A stretch of 18,096 bases of DNA from Clostridia bacterium (GCA_007136565.1 SLGS01000160.1:1-18096), one strand, 5' to 3'; positions 6,610 through 14,936 are shown, counted from the stretch's first letter. The notes: generated by a model from the sequence alone, not told the origin. Made by a program: numbers and translations.

Positions 6610-7851
6610 ATGTTCGTGGAGCCGATAATCCCGGCCTGGGCCATCCTGGGGGCCGTGCTCGTGCTCGTAGCCTCCGGCCGGGTCCGCCCCGACCTGGCGG
6701 CGCTGTCGGGAGTCGCCGTGCTGGGTGTCCTGCGGGTGGCCCCCGCGGAGATCCTGTTTTCTGGTTTTTCCCACCCCGCGGTGATCACCGTCGCCGCCGT
6801 CCTCATCGTATCCGCGGGCATAACCGCATCCGGGTCCCTGAGGGGTATCGGCCTCGCCCTGGCACATCGGTTGCCCTCGGTGAAAGGGCAAATCCTGGGA
6901 TTGGCCGCCATAACCTCGGGGCTTTCGGCTTTTATGAACAACGTGGGAGCGCTGGGGGTTACCTTGCCTGCGGCGGAGCGCATGGCAAAGCGAGCCGGCG
7001 TCGATCCCGCTTCGTTTGGAATGCCCATGGCCCAGGCCGGGATCCTGGGCGGTACCATGACCCTGGTGGGGAGTGCTCCCAACCTCATCATCTCCTCCTA
7101 CAGGCTGGATTTGGTCGGTGAGGGTTTCGGGATGTTCTCTTTCTTGCCCCATGGATTGGCCGCCCTGGTAGCCGCCGCCATCGTGTGGAACCTCGGCGCC
7201 CCTTCCGCCATACCATCGGAAAATACCGAGGAGGATGAATCACCTCCCCCGACCGCGGACTCGAAGACGAAGTTCAAGGTGATGGCGATAATGATCGCCG
7301 CTGTCCTGGGCGCAGCCGTGGGATGGTTGGAACCTCCCGTCGCCTTCACGGCGGCGGCGCTACTCATGATAGTATCCGGCATTTTACCCGCCGCCGAGGC
7401 CTATCGAAGGATGAACCTGTCGGTGGTGGTCTTCTTGGCCGGGATGATCAGCATGGGAGCGGTCTTGGACCACGTCGGAGCGCTCGAGATCGTGGGCGAG
7501 ATCCTGATCCCCCTCCTGTCCGATCTGTCGGATCCGGTACTGGTGATCGCCTTCTTCTTGGCGAGCTCCGCCCTCTCCAACGCCATCAATAATTCCGCGG
7601 CGGCCGTGATCATGGGGTCTTTGGTCGTTTCCGTGAGCAGATCGCCGGAGATCACCCTGGCGACGGATGCATTATTGATGTCGGTGGCGGCGGGAGCCTG
7701 CATCGCCTTGATACTACCCACTCACCAGGCCACGGTGCTGGCAATGGCCAGGACGCCTTTCCCCCCGCCGCGCTTTGCGCTATCGGGTTTGCTATTGACG
7801 GCCGTCTCCGCCGTGGCCGCCGGGGCCGTCATATGGTGGCTCTGGGGATGA
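6610..7851 (+). CDS. SLC13/ArsB-type (DASS, ion-transporter superfamily) anion permease lacking RCK_C domains
   Basis: 413-residue polytopic membrane protein with the two inverted halves of the ion-transporter superfamily. The first half carries SAFMNNVGALG (about 106-116) and GGTMTLVGSAPN (147-158); the second carries NAINNSAAAV (324-333) and ILPTHQA (368-374). These are the paired NNx and substrate-binding hairpin motifs of sodium- or proton-coupled anion carriers. Many bacterial relatives are near 590 residues, with two TrkA_C/RCK_C domains between the halves; here that space is only a polar linker of about 25 residues (200-222). The substrate is unknown; sulfate, other oxyanions or dicarboxylates are possible. 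Two starts are possible: ATG at 6610, with GAGGGG about four bases upstream, or GTG at 6616, with GGAGG seven bases upstream. Sulfur-transport genes follow after 63 bases. Confidence 0.85.
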   Translation: MFVEPIIPAWAILGAVLVLVASGRVRPDLAALSGVAVLGVLRVAPAEILFSGFSHPAVITVAAVLIVSAGITASGSLRGIGLALAHRLPSVKGQILGLAAITSGLSAFMNNVGALGVTLPAAERMAKRAGVDPASFGMPMAQAGILGGTMTLVGSAPNLIISSYRLDLVGEGFGMFSFLPHGLAALVAAAIVWNLGAPSAIPSENTEEDESPPPTADSKTKFKVMAIMIAAVLGAAVGWLEPPVAFTAAALLMIVSGILPAAEAYRRMNLSVVVFLAGMISMGAVLDHVGALEIVGEILIPLLSDLSDPVLVIAFFLASSALSNAINNSAAAVIMGSLVVSVSRSPEITLATDALLMSVAAGACIALILPTHQATVLAMARTPFPPPRFALSGLLLTAVSAVAAGAVIWWLWG

Positions 7852-7914
7852 GGGGTCTCGAAGTGAAGTGCGCCCGAACGGATTCAAAGTGGGCGCGACG
7901 GAAAGGATGAGCCG

Positions 7915-8445
7915 ATGAACGGCCTGTACGAAAGCATATTCGTGAATCCCTGGCCATGGTGGGTCGGGGGTCTGATAATCGGGATACTGGTGCCTCTGCT
8001 ATATTACAGCGAAAACACCGCCCTGGGCGTATCCACCGGGTACGGCAGCGTGATCAAACTGTTGCGCCCCCGGAGCCGACTGAAGTGGCTCAATTCGAAG
8101 AGCTTCGAAGAGGGCCCGGGATGGCGAATATTCTTCCTCGGAGGAATGATCCTGGGTGCATTCATCTCGGCCCGCCTCGGGGGACGCCCATTGCTCACGG
8201 GAGAAATGGGGATATTTACCGCGACGGTCAGCTGGTCTCCTTTGGCAACCGCCCTCTTCTTCGCGGTTGGGGGCTTCTTCTTGGGCCTCGGCGCGAGGAT
8301 AGCTGGCGGTTGTACCTCGGGTCATAGCATCCACGGCCTGGCCAATCTCCAGATCTCCAGTGTCGTGGCCACCATCGGCTTCTTGGCGGCCGGCACCTTC
8401 ACGACTTACCTCGTCCGCGTATTCATCTTGGGAGGTGGCGGCTGA
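7915..8445 (+). CDS. YeeE/YedE (TsuA-like) sulfur transport protein, first half
   Basis: 176-residue membrane protein of the YeeE/YedE family, whose studied member TsuA carries thiosulfate across the cytoplasmic membrane through conserved cysteines. The key motif AGGCTSGHSIHG has C133, the expected conserved cysteine. About four to five hydrophobic segments flank a polar stretch at about 50-70. The protein is half the size of fused YeeE, and the second half is encoded by the next gene, overlapping by one base (TGATG). AAAGGA lies seven bases before the ATG. The substrate could be thiosulfate or another small sulfur or selenium species. The usual partners of such pairs (rhodanese, TusA/SirA, persulfide dioxygenase, BigR-type repressor) are not seen in this window. 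Confidence 0.88.
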   Translation: MNGLYESIFVNPWPWWVGGLIIGILVPLLYYSENTALGVSTGYGSVIKLLRPRSRLKWLNSKSFEEGPGWRIFFLGGMILGAFISARLGGRPLLTGEMGIFTATVSWSPLATALFFAVGGFFLGLGARIAGGCTSGHSIHGLANLQISSVVATIGFLAAGTFTTYLVRVFILGGGG

Positions 8446-8867
8446 TGGGCAGAAACACGACGTTTCTCATTCTCGGGACGGTTTTCGGCTTCACCTTGAG
8501 TAGGGTCGGAGCCTCCGAGTACGACCTCATCTACGGCATGTTCACGGGGACCGACTTGACCCTGGCCTGGGTAATGATCACCGCCATCATCATCGGGCAT
8601 TTCGGGATGCGCCTTCTGAATCTCGCCGGAGGAAAGACCCGCCGCGGGGAGAAGGTATCGGTCAAGGCCAAGCCCCTGAAATCGATAACCATCGTCGGCG
8701 GATTGATCATGGGCGTCGGCTGGGGACTATCCGGAGCCTGCCCGGGAACCGTCCTGGCCCAGTTGGGCGAGGGCAAGTTCATAGCCCTGGGTACCATCGC
8801 CGGCCTGGTCCTCGGTACGTACACCTACGCCCTCCTCGTCGAACGAGGCTCGGATTCGCCGGGGTAG
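8445..8867 (+). CDS. YeeE/YedE-family (DUF6691-like) protein, second half of split transporter
   Basis: 140-residue membrane protein. Its diagnostic segment is GVGWGLSGACPGTVLAQLGEG (about 90-110), with the conserved C99 of this half-family. Hydrophobic segments are at about 5-18, 39-58, 81-98 and 112-134; a basic loop at about 63-80 suggests a cytoplasmic side. The start codon shares one base with the upstream stop, with GGAGGT just before it, so translation of the two halves is coupled. A functional transporter probably needs both halves, each supplying one cysteine-containing pore motif. Confidence 0.88.
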   Translation: MGRNTTFLILGTVFGFTLSRVGASEYDLIYGMFTGTDLTLAWVMITAIIIGHFGMRLLNLAGGKTRRGEKVSVKAKPLKSITIVGGLIMGVGWGLSGACPGTVLAQLGEGKFIALGTIAGLVLGTYTYALLVERGSDSPG

Positions 8868-8889
8868 ACCCGGAGAGGAATGATGATCA

Positions 8890-10038
8890 TTGAATCCCTT
8901 CGCAGGACGAATCGAACGATTCCGCCGCGCCCTCGACGAGCGCGGCTGGATCGGTGCACTGCTGACCCCCGGGGGAGACGCCGAGTACCTAACCGGTATC
9001 AGGCGGTCACGTCCGAACGCGACGGAGAGCCACATGCACGGCGATTGGCTCGCCGGCGTCCTCGTGACCGGGGATAGTTGCATCATCATCGCCCCGCACC
9101 TGGCGAAGAGCCGGCTGGAAGAAATGATGGGCGACAAACCCTGGATAAACGAATTGATGCATATCCCCGAGGGCGCGGACCTGGAGCATCTGACCAGGCA
9201 CATCGTCGACCACAGGCTCGGGGGTCCCGGCACGCTGGCCGTCCCGCGAAAGGGCATGGCTCAAACCATCCTGGAGCTCTCCACCCTTTACCCGGAAATG
9301 GAATTCGCTAACACCGGCACCATCCTCGAGCCCATGCGCGCCGTAAAGGATGCGGGAGAAATCGAGGCCATGCGCAAAGCGGCCGCTGTGGCCGATCGGG
9401 CCTTTGCGGAGGTCGTTACGCGACTGGTCCCGGGGATGACCGAAGTCGATATCAAGATGGAGGTAGAACGGCAATTATTCCTGGGCGGGGCCGAGGGGAC
9501 GTCCTTCGTGACGGGGATCATGATACGGGGCCAGGGCTGTGACGGCCCCCTGGAGGGTGTCAGCCGCGGCGCAGATCATCGCCTGGAACCCGGGCGGGTA
9601 CTGGCCTTCGACTTCGGCGCCGTGGTCGACGGTTACGCCAGCGATTTCGGCAGGACGGTCTTCATAGGGGATCCCGATCCGGAGCTGCAGAGAATACACG
9701 AACTCATCATCGCGGCCCAGGCCGAGGGAATGCGCGCCCTCGTACCCGGAACGCCCGCCGAAGATGTCGATGCCCGCGCCCGCGCAGTCATCGAGGAAGC
9801 GGGTTATGGGGAGGCCTTCTTCCACCGCCTGGGTCACGGCATCGGGATCGACGTGCACGAATGGCCGTTCCTATCCCCGGGATCCACGGCCACCGTCCGA
9901 GAGAACATGTGTTTTACCGTGGAACCGAGCATCCTAATCCCCGGTCGATGCTTCGTCCGCGTCGAGGACGTGGTCCTCGTCACCGGCGAGGGTGGGGTGA
10001 GCCTGAACTCCACCGATCGAGAACCCGTGGTGATCTGA
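8890..10038 (+). CDS. M24-family metallopeptidase (Xaa-Pro aminopeptidase/dipeptidase type)
   Basis: 382 residues, cytoplasmic. The N-terminal creatinase-like domain spans about 1-130 and the C-terminal pita-bread catalytic domain about 135-382. All five metal ligands are present: D241 (AFDFG), D252 (SDFGRT), H316 (RLGHGIG), E345 (TVEPSI) and E359 (RVEDVV). The family cleaves the bond next to proline in peptides or dipeptides. The motifs do not separate aminopeptidase P, prolidase and creatinase-type relatives. The start is TTG at 8890, with GAGAGGA ending 10 bases upstream, and gives the normal opening MNPFAGRIERFR. It follows the YeeE pair by 22 bases and may be the last gene of that transcript; a functional link to sulfur transport is not evident. 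GC-rich hairpins follow the stop. Confidence 0.92.
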   Translation: MNPFAGRIERFRRALDERGWIGALLTPGGDAEYLTGIRRSRPNATESHMHGDWLAGVLVTGDSCIIIAPHLAKSRLEEMMGDKPWINELMHIPEGADLEHLTRHIVDHRLGGPGTLAVPRKGMAQTILELSTLYPEMEFANTGTILEPMRAVKDAGEIEAMRKAAAVADRAFAEVVTRLVPGMTEVDIKMEVERQLFLGGAEGTSFVTGIMIRGQGCDGPLEGVSRGADHRLEPGRVLAFDFGAVVDGYASDFGRTVFIGDPDPELQRIHELIIAAQAEGMRALVPGTPAEDVDARARAVIEEAGYGEAFFHRLGHGIGIDVHEWPFLSPGSTATVRENMCFTVEPSILIPGRCFVRVEDVVLVTGEGGVSLNSTDREPVVI

Positions 10039-10044
10039 AGTTTT

Positions 10045-10078
10045 CGGGGTGGGTGCTCGACTCCGATTTCCCACCCCG
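10045..10078 (+). terminator. GC-rich hairpin after the M24 peptidase gene (terminator-like, no U tract)
   Basis: CGGGGTGGG (10045-10053) pairs perfectly with CCCACCCCG (10070-10078), loop 16 bases, starting 7 bases after the stop codon. No T run follows, so it is not a classical intrinsic terminator; it may stabilise the 3' end or act with a termination factor. Confidence 0.45.
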
Positions 10079-10091
10079 ACATCCCCCGTCC

Positions 10092-10110
10092 CCGGGGCAA
10101 CCTTCCCCGG
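10092..10110 (+). terminator. Second GC-rich hairpin in the same gap
   Basis: CCGGGG (10092-10097), loop of seven, CCCCGG (10105-10110). It stands 14 bases after the previous hairpin and before the promoter region of the ABC module. Only moderately stable and without a clear T run, though AT-rich sequence follows. Confidence 0.35.
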
Positions 10111-10111
10111 A

Positions 10112-10155
10112 GTTAAACTATTCTTAACGATTCGCCTTTCTCCAGAGCCTATAAT
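10112..10155 (+). promoter_or_regulatory. Promoter region of the Gld-type ABC operon with possible operator
   Basis: A perfect TATAAT sits at 10150-10155, predicting transcription from about 10162. No good -35 lies at 16-18 bases; TTAACG (10124-10129) is 20 bases away. Upstream is an inverted repeat, GTTAA (10112-10116) N7 TTAAC (10124-10128), which falls where an activator or repressor could act. A good -10 with a weak -35 would fit activator dependence; this is inference. Confidence 0.45.
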
Positions 10156-10185
10156 GGAATCGTATCTAGTACCATCCGTTCGGAG

Positions 10186-10200
10186 CTTCGGTTCCCGAAG
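10186..10200 (+). promoter_or_regulatory. Small leader hairpin overlapping the ABC ATPase ribosome site
   Basis: CTTCGG (10186-10191) and CCGAAG (10195-10200) form a six-pair stem with a three-base loop. The 3' arm overlaps the start of GAAGGGGG (10197-10204), the Shine-Dalgarno region for TTG at 10213. It may damp translation initiation, or may be chance. Confidence 0.3.
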
Positions 10201-10212
10201 GGGGAATTGGCA

Positions 10213-11199
10213 TTGTACATGATAGAAGTTAACAACGTATCGAAGAACTACGGTGACAAGGTGGCCGTCAAAGACCTCAGCTTCCGCGCCAACAAGGGCG
10301 AGATTCTGGGTTTCCTCGGACCCAACGGTGCGGGTAAGACGACCACCATGCGCATGATCACCGGCTTCACCCCGCCCGCCTCGGGCAACATCACGGTAGA
10401 TGGGATCGACGTGGTGGAAGACCCCATGGAAATCGCCCGGAAGATCGGCTACCTCCCCGAGGACGCACCCCTCTACCCGGAAATGACGGTGGCGGACTTC
10501 CTGGACTTCATGGGTGAGATGAAAGAGGTCCCCGCCAGGGAGCGACGCAAGGAAGTGGATCGCGTGGTGGCCCAGCTGGAGCTAGGCCCAGTATACCGCC
10601 GGCTGGTCGGCAACTGCTCCCTGGGATATCGGCACAGGATCGGGCTGGCCCAGGCCCTCCTGGGAGATCCCGAGATCCTGATCCTGGACGAGCCCACATC
10701 CGGACTCGATCCGCGGCAGCGGTTGGAAATCCGGGACCTCATCCGAGGACTCGCCGGGAGGCGCACCGTCATTCTCAGCTCCCACGTATTGCCGGAGGTG
10801 CAACAAACCTGCGAGCGAGTGGTGATCATCAACGAGGGCAAGCTGGTAGCCGAGGATACCCCCAGTGGCCTGGCCGCTCGCCTGGAGGGCCAAAGCAGCC
10901 TTAAGATTCGAACCAGGGCCCCCGAGGATAGGGCCACATCCATTCTCTCGGGGATTGCGGGGATAATCCGAGTGACGTCCGATCCCACCGGCGGCAGCCG
11001 GGAGGCTCCGGCCTTCGTCGTGGAGATGGAAGCCGAGACGGATGTGCGAGAAGACATCTTCTTCCGGTTCGCCGGCGAAGGTATCCCCATCCTGGAGATG
11101 ACCCCCACCGGCTTCTCCCTGGAGGACATCTTCCTCAAGCTCACCACCGAGGATCCCGGGCGTAGTGAAGAGCGACGAGAGGAGGCGACCGAATCTTGA
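10213..11199 (+). CDS. ABC transporter ATP-binding protein, GldA-like
   Basis: 328-residue cytoplasmic ATPase. Walker A GPNGAGKT lies at 36-43, the signature region SLGYRHRIGLAQ at 136-147 (a GldA-type variant of LSGGQ), Walker B ILILDEPTSGLDP at 155-167 and the switch histidine H191 in SSHVLPE. A C-terminal domain of about 90 residues beyond the core matches the DUF4162-type extension of ABC-2 exporters. The start is TTG at 10213, eight bases after GGGGG; TTG at 10207 is too close and ATG at 10219 somewhat far. The stop overlaps the permease start (TTGA). With the next three genes it forms a Gld-type ABC module; in Bacteroidota GldAFG is linked to gliding, but such modules are widespread in non-gliding bacteria and their substrates are mostly unknown. 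Confidence 0.93.
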   Translation: MYMIEVNNVSKNYGDKVAVKDLSFRANKGEILGFLGPNGAGKTTTMRMITGFTPPASGNITVDGIDVVEDPMEIARKIGYLPEDAPLYPEMTVADFLDFMGEMKEVPARERRKEVDRVVAQLELGPVYRRLVGNCSLGYRHRIGLAQALLGDPEILILDEPTSGLDPRQRLEIRDLIRGLAGRRTVILSSHVLPEVQQTCERVVIINEGKLVAEDTPSGLAARLEGQSSLKIRTRAPEDRATSILSGIAGIIRVTSDPTGGSREAPAFVVEMEAETDVREDIFFRFAGEGIPILEMTPTGFSLEDIFLKLTTEDPGRSEERREEATES

Positions 11200-11906
11200 G
11201 AAAGGTTTGGGGTATCACGAAGAGAGAACTCATGACTTATATCTATACTCCCATGGCCTACGCCCTCGTGGCGGGATTCTTGATGATCACCGGGTACTTC
11301 TTCTCGATGTCCATGCTGGGATCCCGGGCGGCCTCGGTGCAATCCATGCTCGGCAATGCCGGCTTGATCATGGTCTTCGTCGTCCCCATACTCACCATGC
11401 GGCTCATGGCCGACGAGGACAAGGGGGGGACCTCGGAGATACTCTTCACCACCCCGGTATCGATGGGCCAGGTGGTCCTCGGCAAGTTCCTCGGAGCCCT
11501 GGCCCTGGTCACTGGACTGCTCGCGATCATGCTCGTGTTCCCGCTGGTCGTGGATCAATTCGGCAACCCCGATTGGGGCATCGTCGCCTCGGGATACTTC
11601 GGGTTCTGGTTGATGATGACCAGTTTCCTGGCCGCCGGGGTTTTTACCTCGAGCCTGACCGACAGCCAGCTGGTGGCCGGAGTGGCCGGAGTCGCCCTCC
11701 TGCTGCTTCTTTGGGTAATCGACTGGGCCGCCGGCTCCCTCGGTCCCCCGGTGGGCCCGATACTGGCGGAGCTTTCGATCACCAACCACTTCGTCGACTT
11801 CAACCGAGGGGTCATTGATACCAAAAATATGGTCTTTTACCTATCCTTGACCTTCGGCTTCCTGTTCTTGGCGACCCGGGTCCTGGAAAGCCGCCGCTGG
11901 CGGTGA
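11196..11906 (+). CDS. ABC-2-type permease, GldF-like
   Basis: 236 residues with six likely membrane helices at about 21-38, 54-70, 97-118, 128-151, 159-178 and 212-228. The amphipathic N terminus (MRKVWGITKRELMTYIYTP) and the MRLMADEDKGGTSEILFTTP segment between helices 2 and 3 are typical of the GldF/NosY-like ABC-2 membrane family and contact the ATPase in related systems. TTG at 11196 overlaps the ATPase stop by four bases and has GGAGG about 10 bases upstream. There is only one permease, so a homodimer with two ATPases is expected; the large extracytoplasmic part would come from the next gene. Confidence 0.9.
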   Translation: MRKVWGITKRELMTYIYTPMAYALVAGFLMITGYFFSMSMLGSRAASVQSMLGNAGLIMVFVVPILTMRLMADEDKGGTSEILFTTPVSMGQVVLGKFLGALALVTGLLAIMLVFPLVVDQFGNPDWGIVASGYFGFWLMMTSFLAAGVFTSSLTDSQLVAGVAGVALLLLLWVIDWAAGSLGPPVGPILAELSITNHFVDFNRGVIDTKNMVFYLSLTFGFLFLATRVLESRRWR

Positions 11907-11924
11907 GGAAGGAGGGGTGAAACC

Positions 11925-13541
11925 GTGAAAAGAAATGAATCGAGGAAATTCGACCCCAGATCCCTGCTCGGGATCCTGGCCCTGGTCGCACTGATGGCCA
12001 CGGCCCTGGCCTTCTTGGTTTACGAAGGTCGCGGCTCCGGCGTGCGCATCGCGGGAACGGCGGCGGTCGTATTGGTGATCGCCTACCTGGCCAGCGGAGG
12101 ATTGGGACAGCTGGACTTCTTCCGCTCTCGCAGGTTCTTCCGCGGATCGGCGAGCACCGTGTACACGATCACCGTCATAGCGATCCTGGTCGTAATCAAC
12201 GCCCTGGCATCACAGACCAATATCCGTTGGGATCTCACACAGGAGGGCATGTTCACCCTCTCCGACCAAACGGTGGCCATCCTGCGGGAGCTGGAGGAGG
12301 ACGTTCACATCACCGCGTTCTTCCCCGAGGGATCCGCCATCAGCGAAGAAGTGGATACTCTGCTAACCGAGTACCAATACTACTCCCCGCATATCCACGT
12401 GAGATTCGTGGATCCCGAGCGCGAACCGGCGGTTGCGCGCCAGTACGAGGTGACCCGCATCTACACGACCATCGTGGAGAGCGGGGGGCAGAAGCGGGCC
12501 ATCAACGCCCAAAACCTCTACGACCTCTCCGGGTATACCGGGAACGATCCCTCGGAAATCCACTTCCGAGGCGAGCAGACCTTCACCCGGACCATAATGC
12601 AGCTTACCCAGAACATCGAGGCCAACATCTACTTCATCACCGGACACGGGGAGGCCGATCTTTACGGCGAGTACTCCTCCCTCAGGGCCTACGCCACGGG
12701 CGAGGGTTACACCCTCAGGCAGTGGAATCCGGGGCGCGACGGAGATATCCCCGACGAGGCCGACATCGTGGTCCTGGCGGGTCCAACCCGGGACCTTCAT
12801 CCCAGGGAGGCGGAAAACATTCGCGACTTCGTGGACCGGGGTGGCAGGTTGTTGATTCTGGCGGGCGCGGCCCCGGGAGACGAGGGACGCTTCCCCAACT
12901 TCGATTCCCTCGCGGAGCATCTGGGCGTGGCCATGCGATCCGATGCCGTCGCAGACCCGGCCAGGGCGTATTACATGGATGCCTTCAGCCCCGTGCCGAG
13001 GATGGATTACCACCCGGTAACGTCTAACCTCATCGATAGCGAGCTCCTGGTCGTCCTTCCTCTCACCCGGAGCATGTATGCCCTGGATGATTACTCCGGG
13101 GAGTACGAGGCGAATCGCCTACTATTCTCGTCACCGGAGGCCTGGAGCGAGACCAACATGGCTTCGCCCAGCCCATCGGAGGCGGAGGCCAGTGGAGTTT
13201 TGCCGTTGGGTTTTGCGGTGTCGAGGCCCGATGGCGAAGCGGACGAAGAGGCCGCCGAGGGCGAAAGCGGAGAACCCGTCGCCATCATCCTCGGTAGCTC
13301 GGCGTTCTTGGAAAACGACCTGTTCGGGTTCCAGGGTAACTCGGACCTCTTCATGAGTTCTCTTCAGTGGCTCATGGATAGACCGGAACTCATCGCCATA
13401 GGACCCAAGCGGCCGGTGCCCCGCCAGGTCTTTCTTTCGCCCGACCAGGGACGCCTGGTATTCTACGGTGGCACCCTCGCCCTGCCCTTCGTCGTATTGC
13501 TCGTCGGTGGAGTCGTCTGGTTTAGGAGGAGGAACCTCTGA
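11925..13541 (+). CDS. GldG-like ABC auxiliary membrane protein
   Basis: 538 residues. The N terminus has three hydrophobic segments (about 14-34, 42-58 and 80-95). A large domain, probably extracytoplasmic, begins with the family signature RWDLTQEGMFTLSDQT (101-116), in which the protein senses or handles a substrate by an unknown mechanism. A final helix lies at about 514-532, followed by the basic tail RRRNL. Residues about 415-450 form an acidic, Glu/Ser/Gly-rich low-complexity insert, likely a flexible loop. GTG at 11925 follows GGAAGGAGGGG. The gene is 18 bases after the permease and its stop shares one base with the DUF4340 gene. It belongs to the GldG/ABC_transp_aux family; its biochemical role is not established. 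Confidence 0.88.
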   Translation: MKRNESRKFDPRSLLGILALVALMATALAFLVYEGRGSGVRIAGTAAVVLVIAYLASGGLGQLDFFRSRRFFRGSASTVYTITVIAILVVINALASQTNIRWDLTQEGMFTLSDQTVAILRELEEDVHITAFFPEGSAISEEVDTLLTEYQYYSPHIHVRFVDPEREPAVARQYEVTRIYTTIVESGGQKRAINAQNLYDLSGYTGNDPSEIHFRGEQTFTRTIMQLTQNIEANIYFITGHGEADLYGEYSSLRAYATGEGYTLRQWNPGRDGDIPDEADIVVLAGPTRDLHPREAENIRDFVDRGGRLLILAGAAPGDEGRFPNFDSLAEHLGVAMRSDAVADPARAYYMDAFSPVPRMDYHPVTSNLIDSELLVVLPLTRSMYALDDYSGEYEANRLLFSSPEAWSETNMASPSPSEAEASGVLPLGFAVSRPDGEADEEAAEGESGEPVAIILGSSAFLENDLFGFQGNSDLFMSSLQWLMDRPELIAIGPKRPVPRQVFLSPDQGRLVFYGGTLALPFVVLLVGGVVWFRRRNL

Positions 13542-14935
13542 TGTCCAATTGGCGCGGTCCCCTGGTGGCAGTCATCGTCTTGGCCCTGCTCGTCGGCTTC
13601 TACCTCCTTTGGGAGCCAGCCGACCAGGCGGAAGCACCCGACGTAGAGGAAGACATCTTCGTTACGTCGCTGGATTGGGAGGGATTGCGCGCGGTCTCGG
13701 TGCGGTGGGGCGATGAACCCGAGCTGCGGATCGAGCTCGGGGAAGACGGCGTGTATCGGCTGACCTCCCCCGCATCCCGACCCGCCGACCAGGACCGGGC
13801 GCGCTTGCTTTTCAAGACTGCAGCCGAGCTTCGAGCCAACCGCATCATCGCGGGCGAGGAAGAGGCCGACCCCACGGATTACGGCCTGGACTCCCCCGAT
13901 CGGCATATAGTCATGGAAACCGTCGACGGCGAAGAGATCGTCGTCGAAGTCGGGGATGCCAGTCCCATAGTGCTGGACGAGTACACGTCCCGATACGCCA
14001 GGGTCGACGGAGCCGGGGACATCTACCTGGTGGCGGGCATCCGGCTGGATTTCTTCACCGCTCCCTTCGAACGCTGGAGAGATGCCGCGATAATCCACAT
14101 CGATGACGTGGTCCGGGCCACGGTGGTCGCCTCCCGCGGAACATGGACGGCGGAAAAGGTGGGAGGTATATTCGAATGGGAGCTGGTGGAGCCCTATTCG
14201 GTCCCCGCACCCATTTCCACCATGGAACAATTCGTCCGGGAAATACGCAACCTGAGGGCCAGGGAGTTCGTCGACGATGAACCATCCCGCGAGCAGTTGG
14301 AGGAGTGGGACCTGGTCGACGGAGTGAATCGGGTGACCCTGGCCAACGCCCGTGGCGACGAAGTGACCCTGATCATCGGGCGCTTCGTGGACAGCCAGGG
14401 ATCGGAGTCCTACGTCCGTCGAGAAGACGAAGACAGCGTCTATATAAGCAGCACTCGCTTCTACTCCGCCCCCGGCTTCACCGATGTCACCGAGTGGGTG
14501 GAACCTTCTCCCCTATCCGTCATCGGCCGCGAGGACATCCTGGCCGTAGAAGTGGAAAGACCCGGCGCAACGGTGCGACTGGTGCGCGGGGAAGACTCCT
14601 GGATCCTCGAGGGCATCGACGGGGCCGAGCATTCCCACGAGCGCGCGACGGTGAACATGCTCATCGACCGGCTCCGGAGGATCTCGACGCGGGACGTGAT
14701 CTGGCCCGACGAAGAGGGTGCCCATGACGCGATGGAGGACGTCGCGGGGAGGATAACCATCTCCTACGAACACCCCGACGGAGAGCGCGAGATCTCCCTG
14801 GAGGTGGCTAATCCTTCCCCGGGATCCGACAGGGTGCACGCCAGGGTAGAAGGATACGCGGTGGTATACGTCTTCCCCGAGGAGTTGGCGGGGTACCTGG
14901 ACCTGTCGGAAACCCTCGAATCACTGGCCGAGTGA
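13541..14935 (+). CDS. DUF4340 domain protein, fourth subunit of the Gld-type ABC module
   Basis: 464 residues with one N-terminal membrane anchor (about 8-24, no cleavage site evident). The rest is a repeating, strand-rich extracytoplasmic region. The DUF4340 pattern is recognisable: a WEGLRAVSVRWGD strand, then YRLTSP, ADQDRARLLFKTAAELRANRII, and YGLDSPDRHIVMET followed by SRYARVDGAGDIYLV. A weaker second copy seems to begin near 330 (VEVERPGATVRLVRGEDSW). The sequence is very acidic. DUF4340 genes often follow GldG-like genes, and here the ATG shares one base with the GldG-like stop, so they are translationally coupled. Function unknown; probably the outer part of the same complex. Confidence 0.85.
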   Translation: MSNWRGPLVAVIVLALLVGFYLLWEPADQAEAPDVEEDIFVTSLDWEGLRAVSVRWGDEPELRIELGEDGVYRLTSPASRPADQDRARLLFKTAAELRANRIIAGEEEADPTDYGLDSPDRHIVMETVDGEEIVVEVGDASPIVLDEYTSRYARVDGAGDIYLVAGIRLDFFTAPFERWRDAAIIHIDDVVRATVVASRGTWTAEKVGGIFEWELVEPYSVPAPISTMEQFVREIRNLRAREFVDDEPSREQLEEWDLVDGVNRVTLANARGDEVTLIIGRFVDSQGSESYVRREDEDSVYISSTRFYSAPGFTDVTEWVEPSPLSVIGREDILAVEVERPGATVRLVRGEDSWILEGIDGAEHSHERATVNMLIDRLRRISTRDVIWPDEEGAHDAMEDVAGRITISYEHPDGEREISLEVANPSPGSDRVHARVEGYAVVYVFPEELAGYLDLSETLESLAE

Positions 14936-14936
14936 C

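Noticed and set aside
6319..7152. Minus-strand frame of 277 codons across the iron-sulfur gene start and the permease
   Set aside because: Gln/Gly/His-rich shadow without a domain; it overlaps two well-supported genes.
7852..7914. GCGCCC/GGGCGC hairpin (7870-7875 and 7891-7896) between permease and YeeE
   Set aside because: Only six pairs with a 15-base loop and no T run; too weak to call a terminator, and the genes may be co-transcribed.
10473..11789. Very long minus-strand open frame (438 codons) opposite the ABC ATPase and permease
   Set aside because: Low-complexity Gly/His/Glu/Arg-rich translation with no motif; the plus strand carries complete ABC motifs. Its length is explained by base composition.
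10213..14935. Gld module as evidence of gliding motility
   Set aside because: GldA/F/G-like modules are widespread in non-gliding bacteria, and no other gliding genes are present here.
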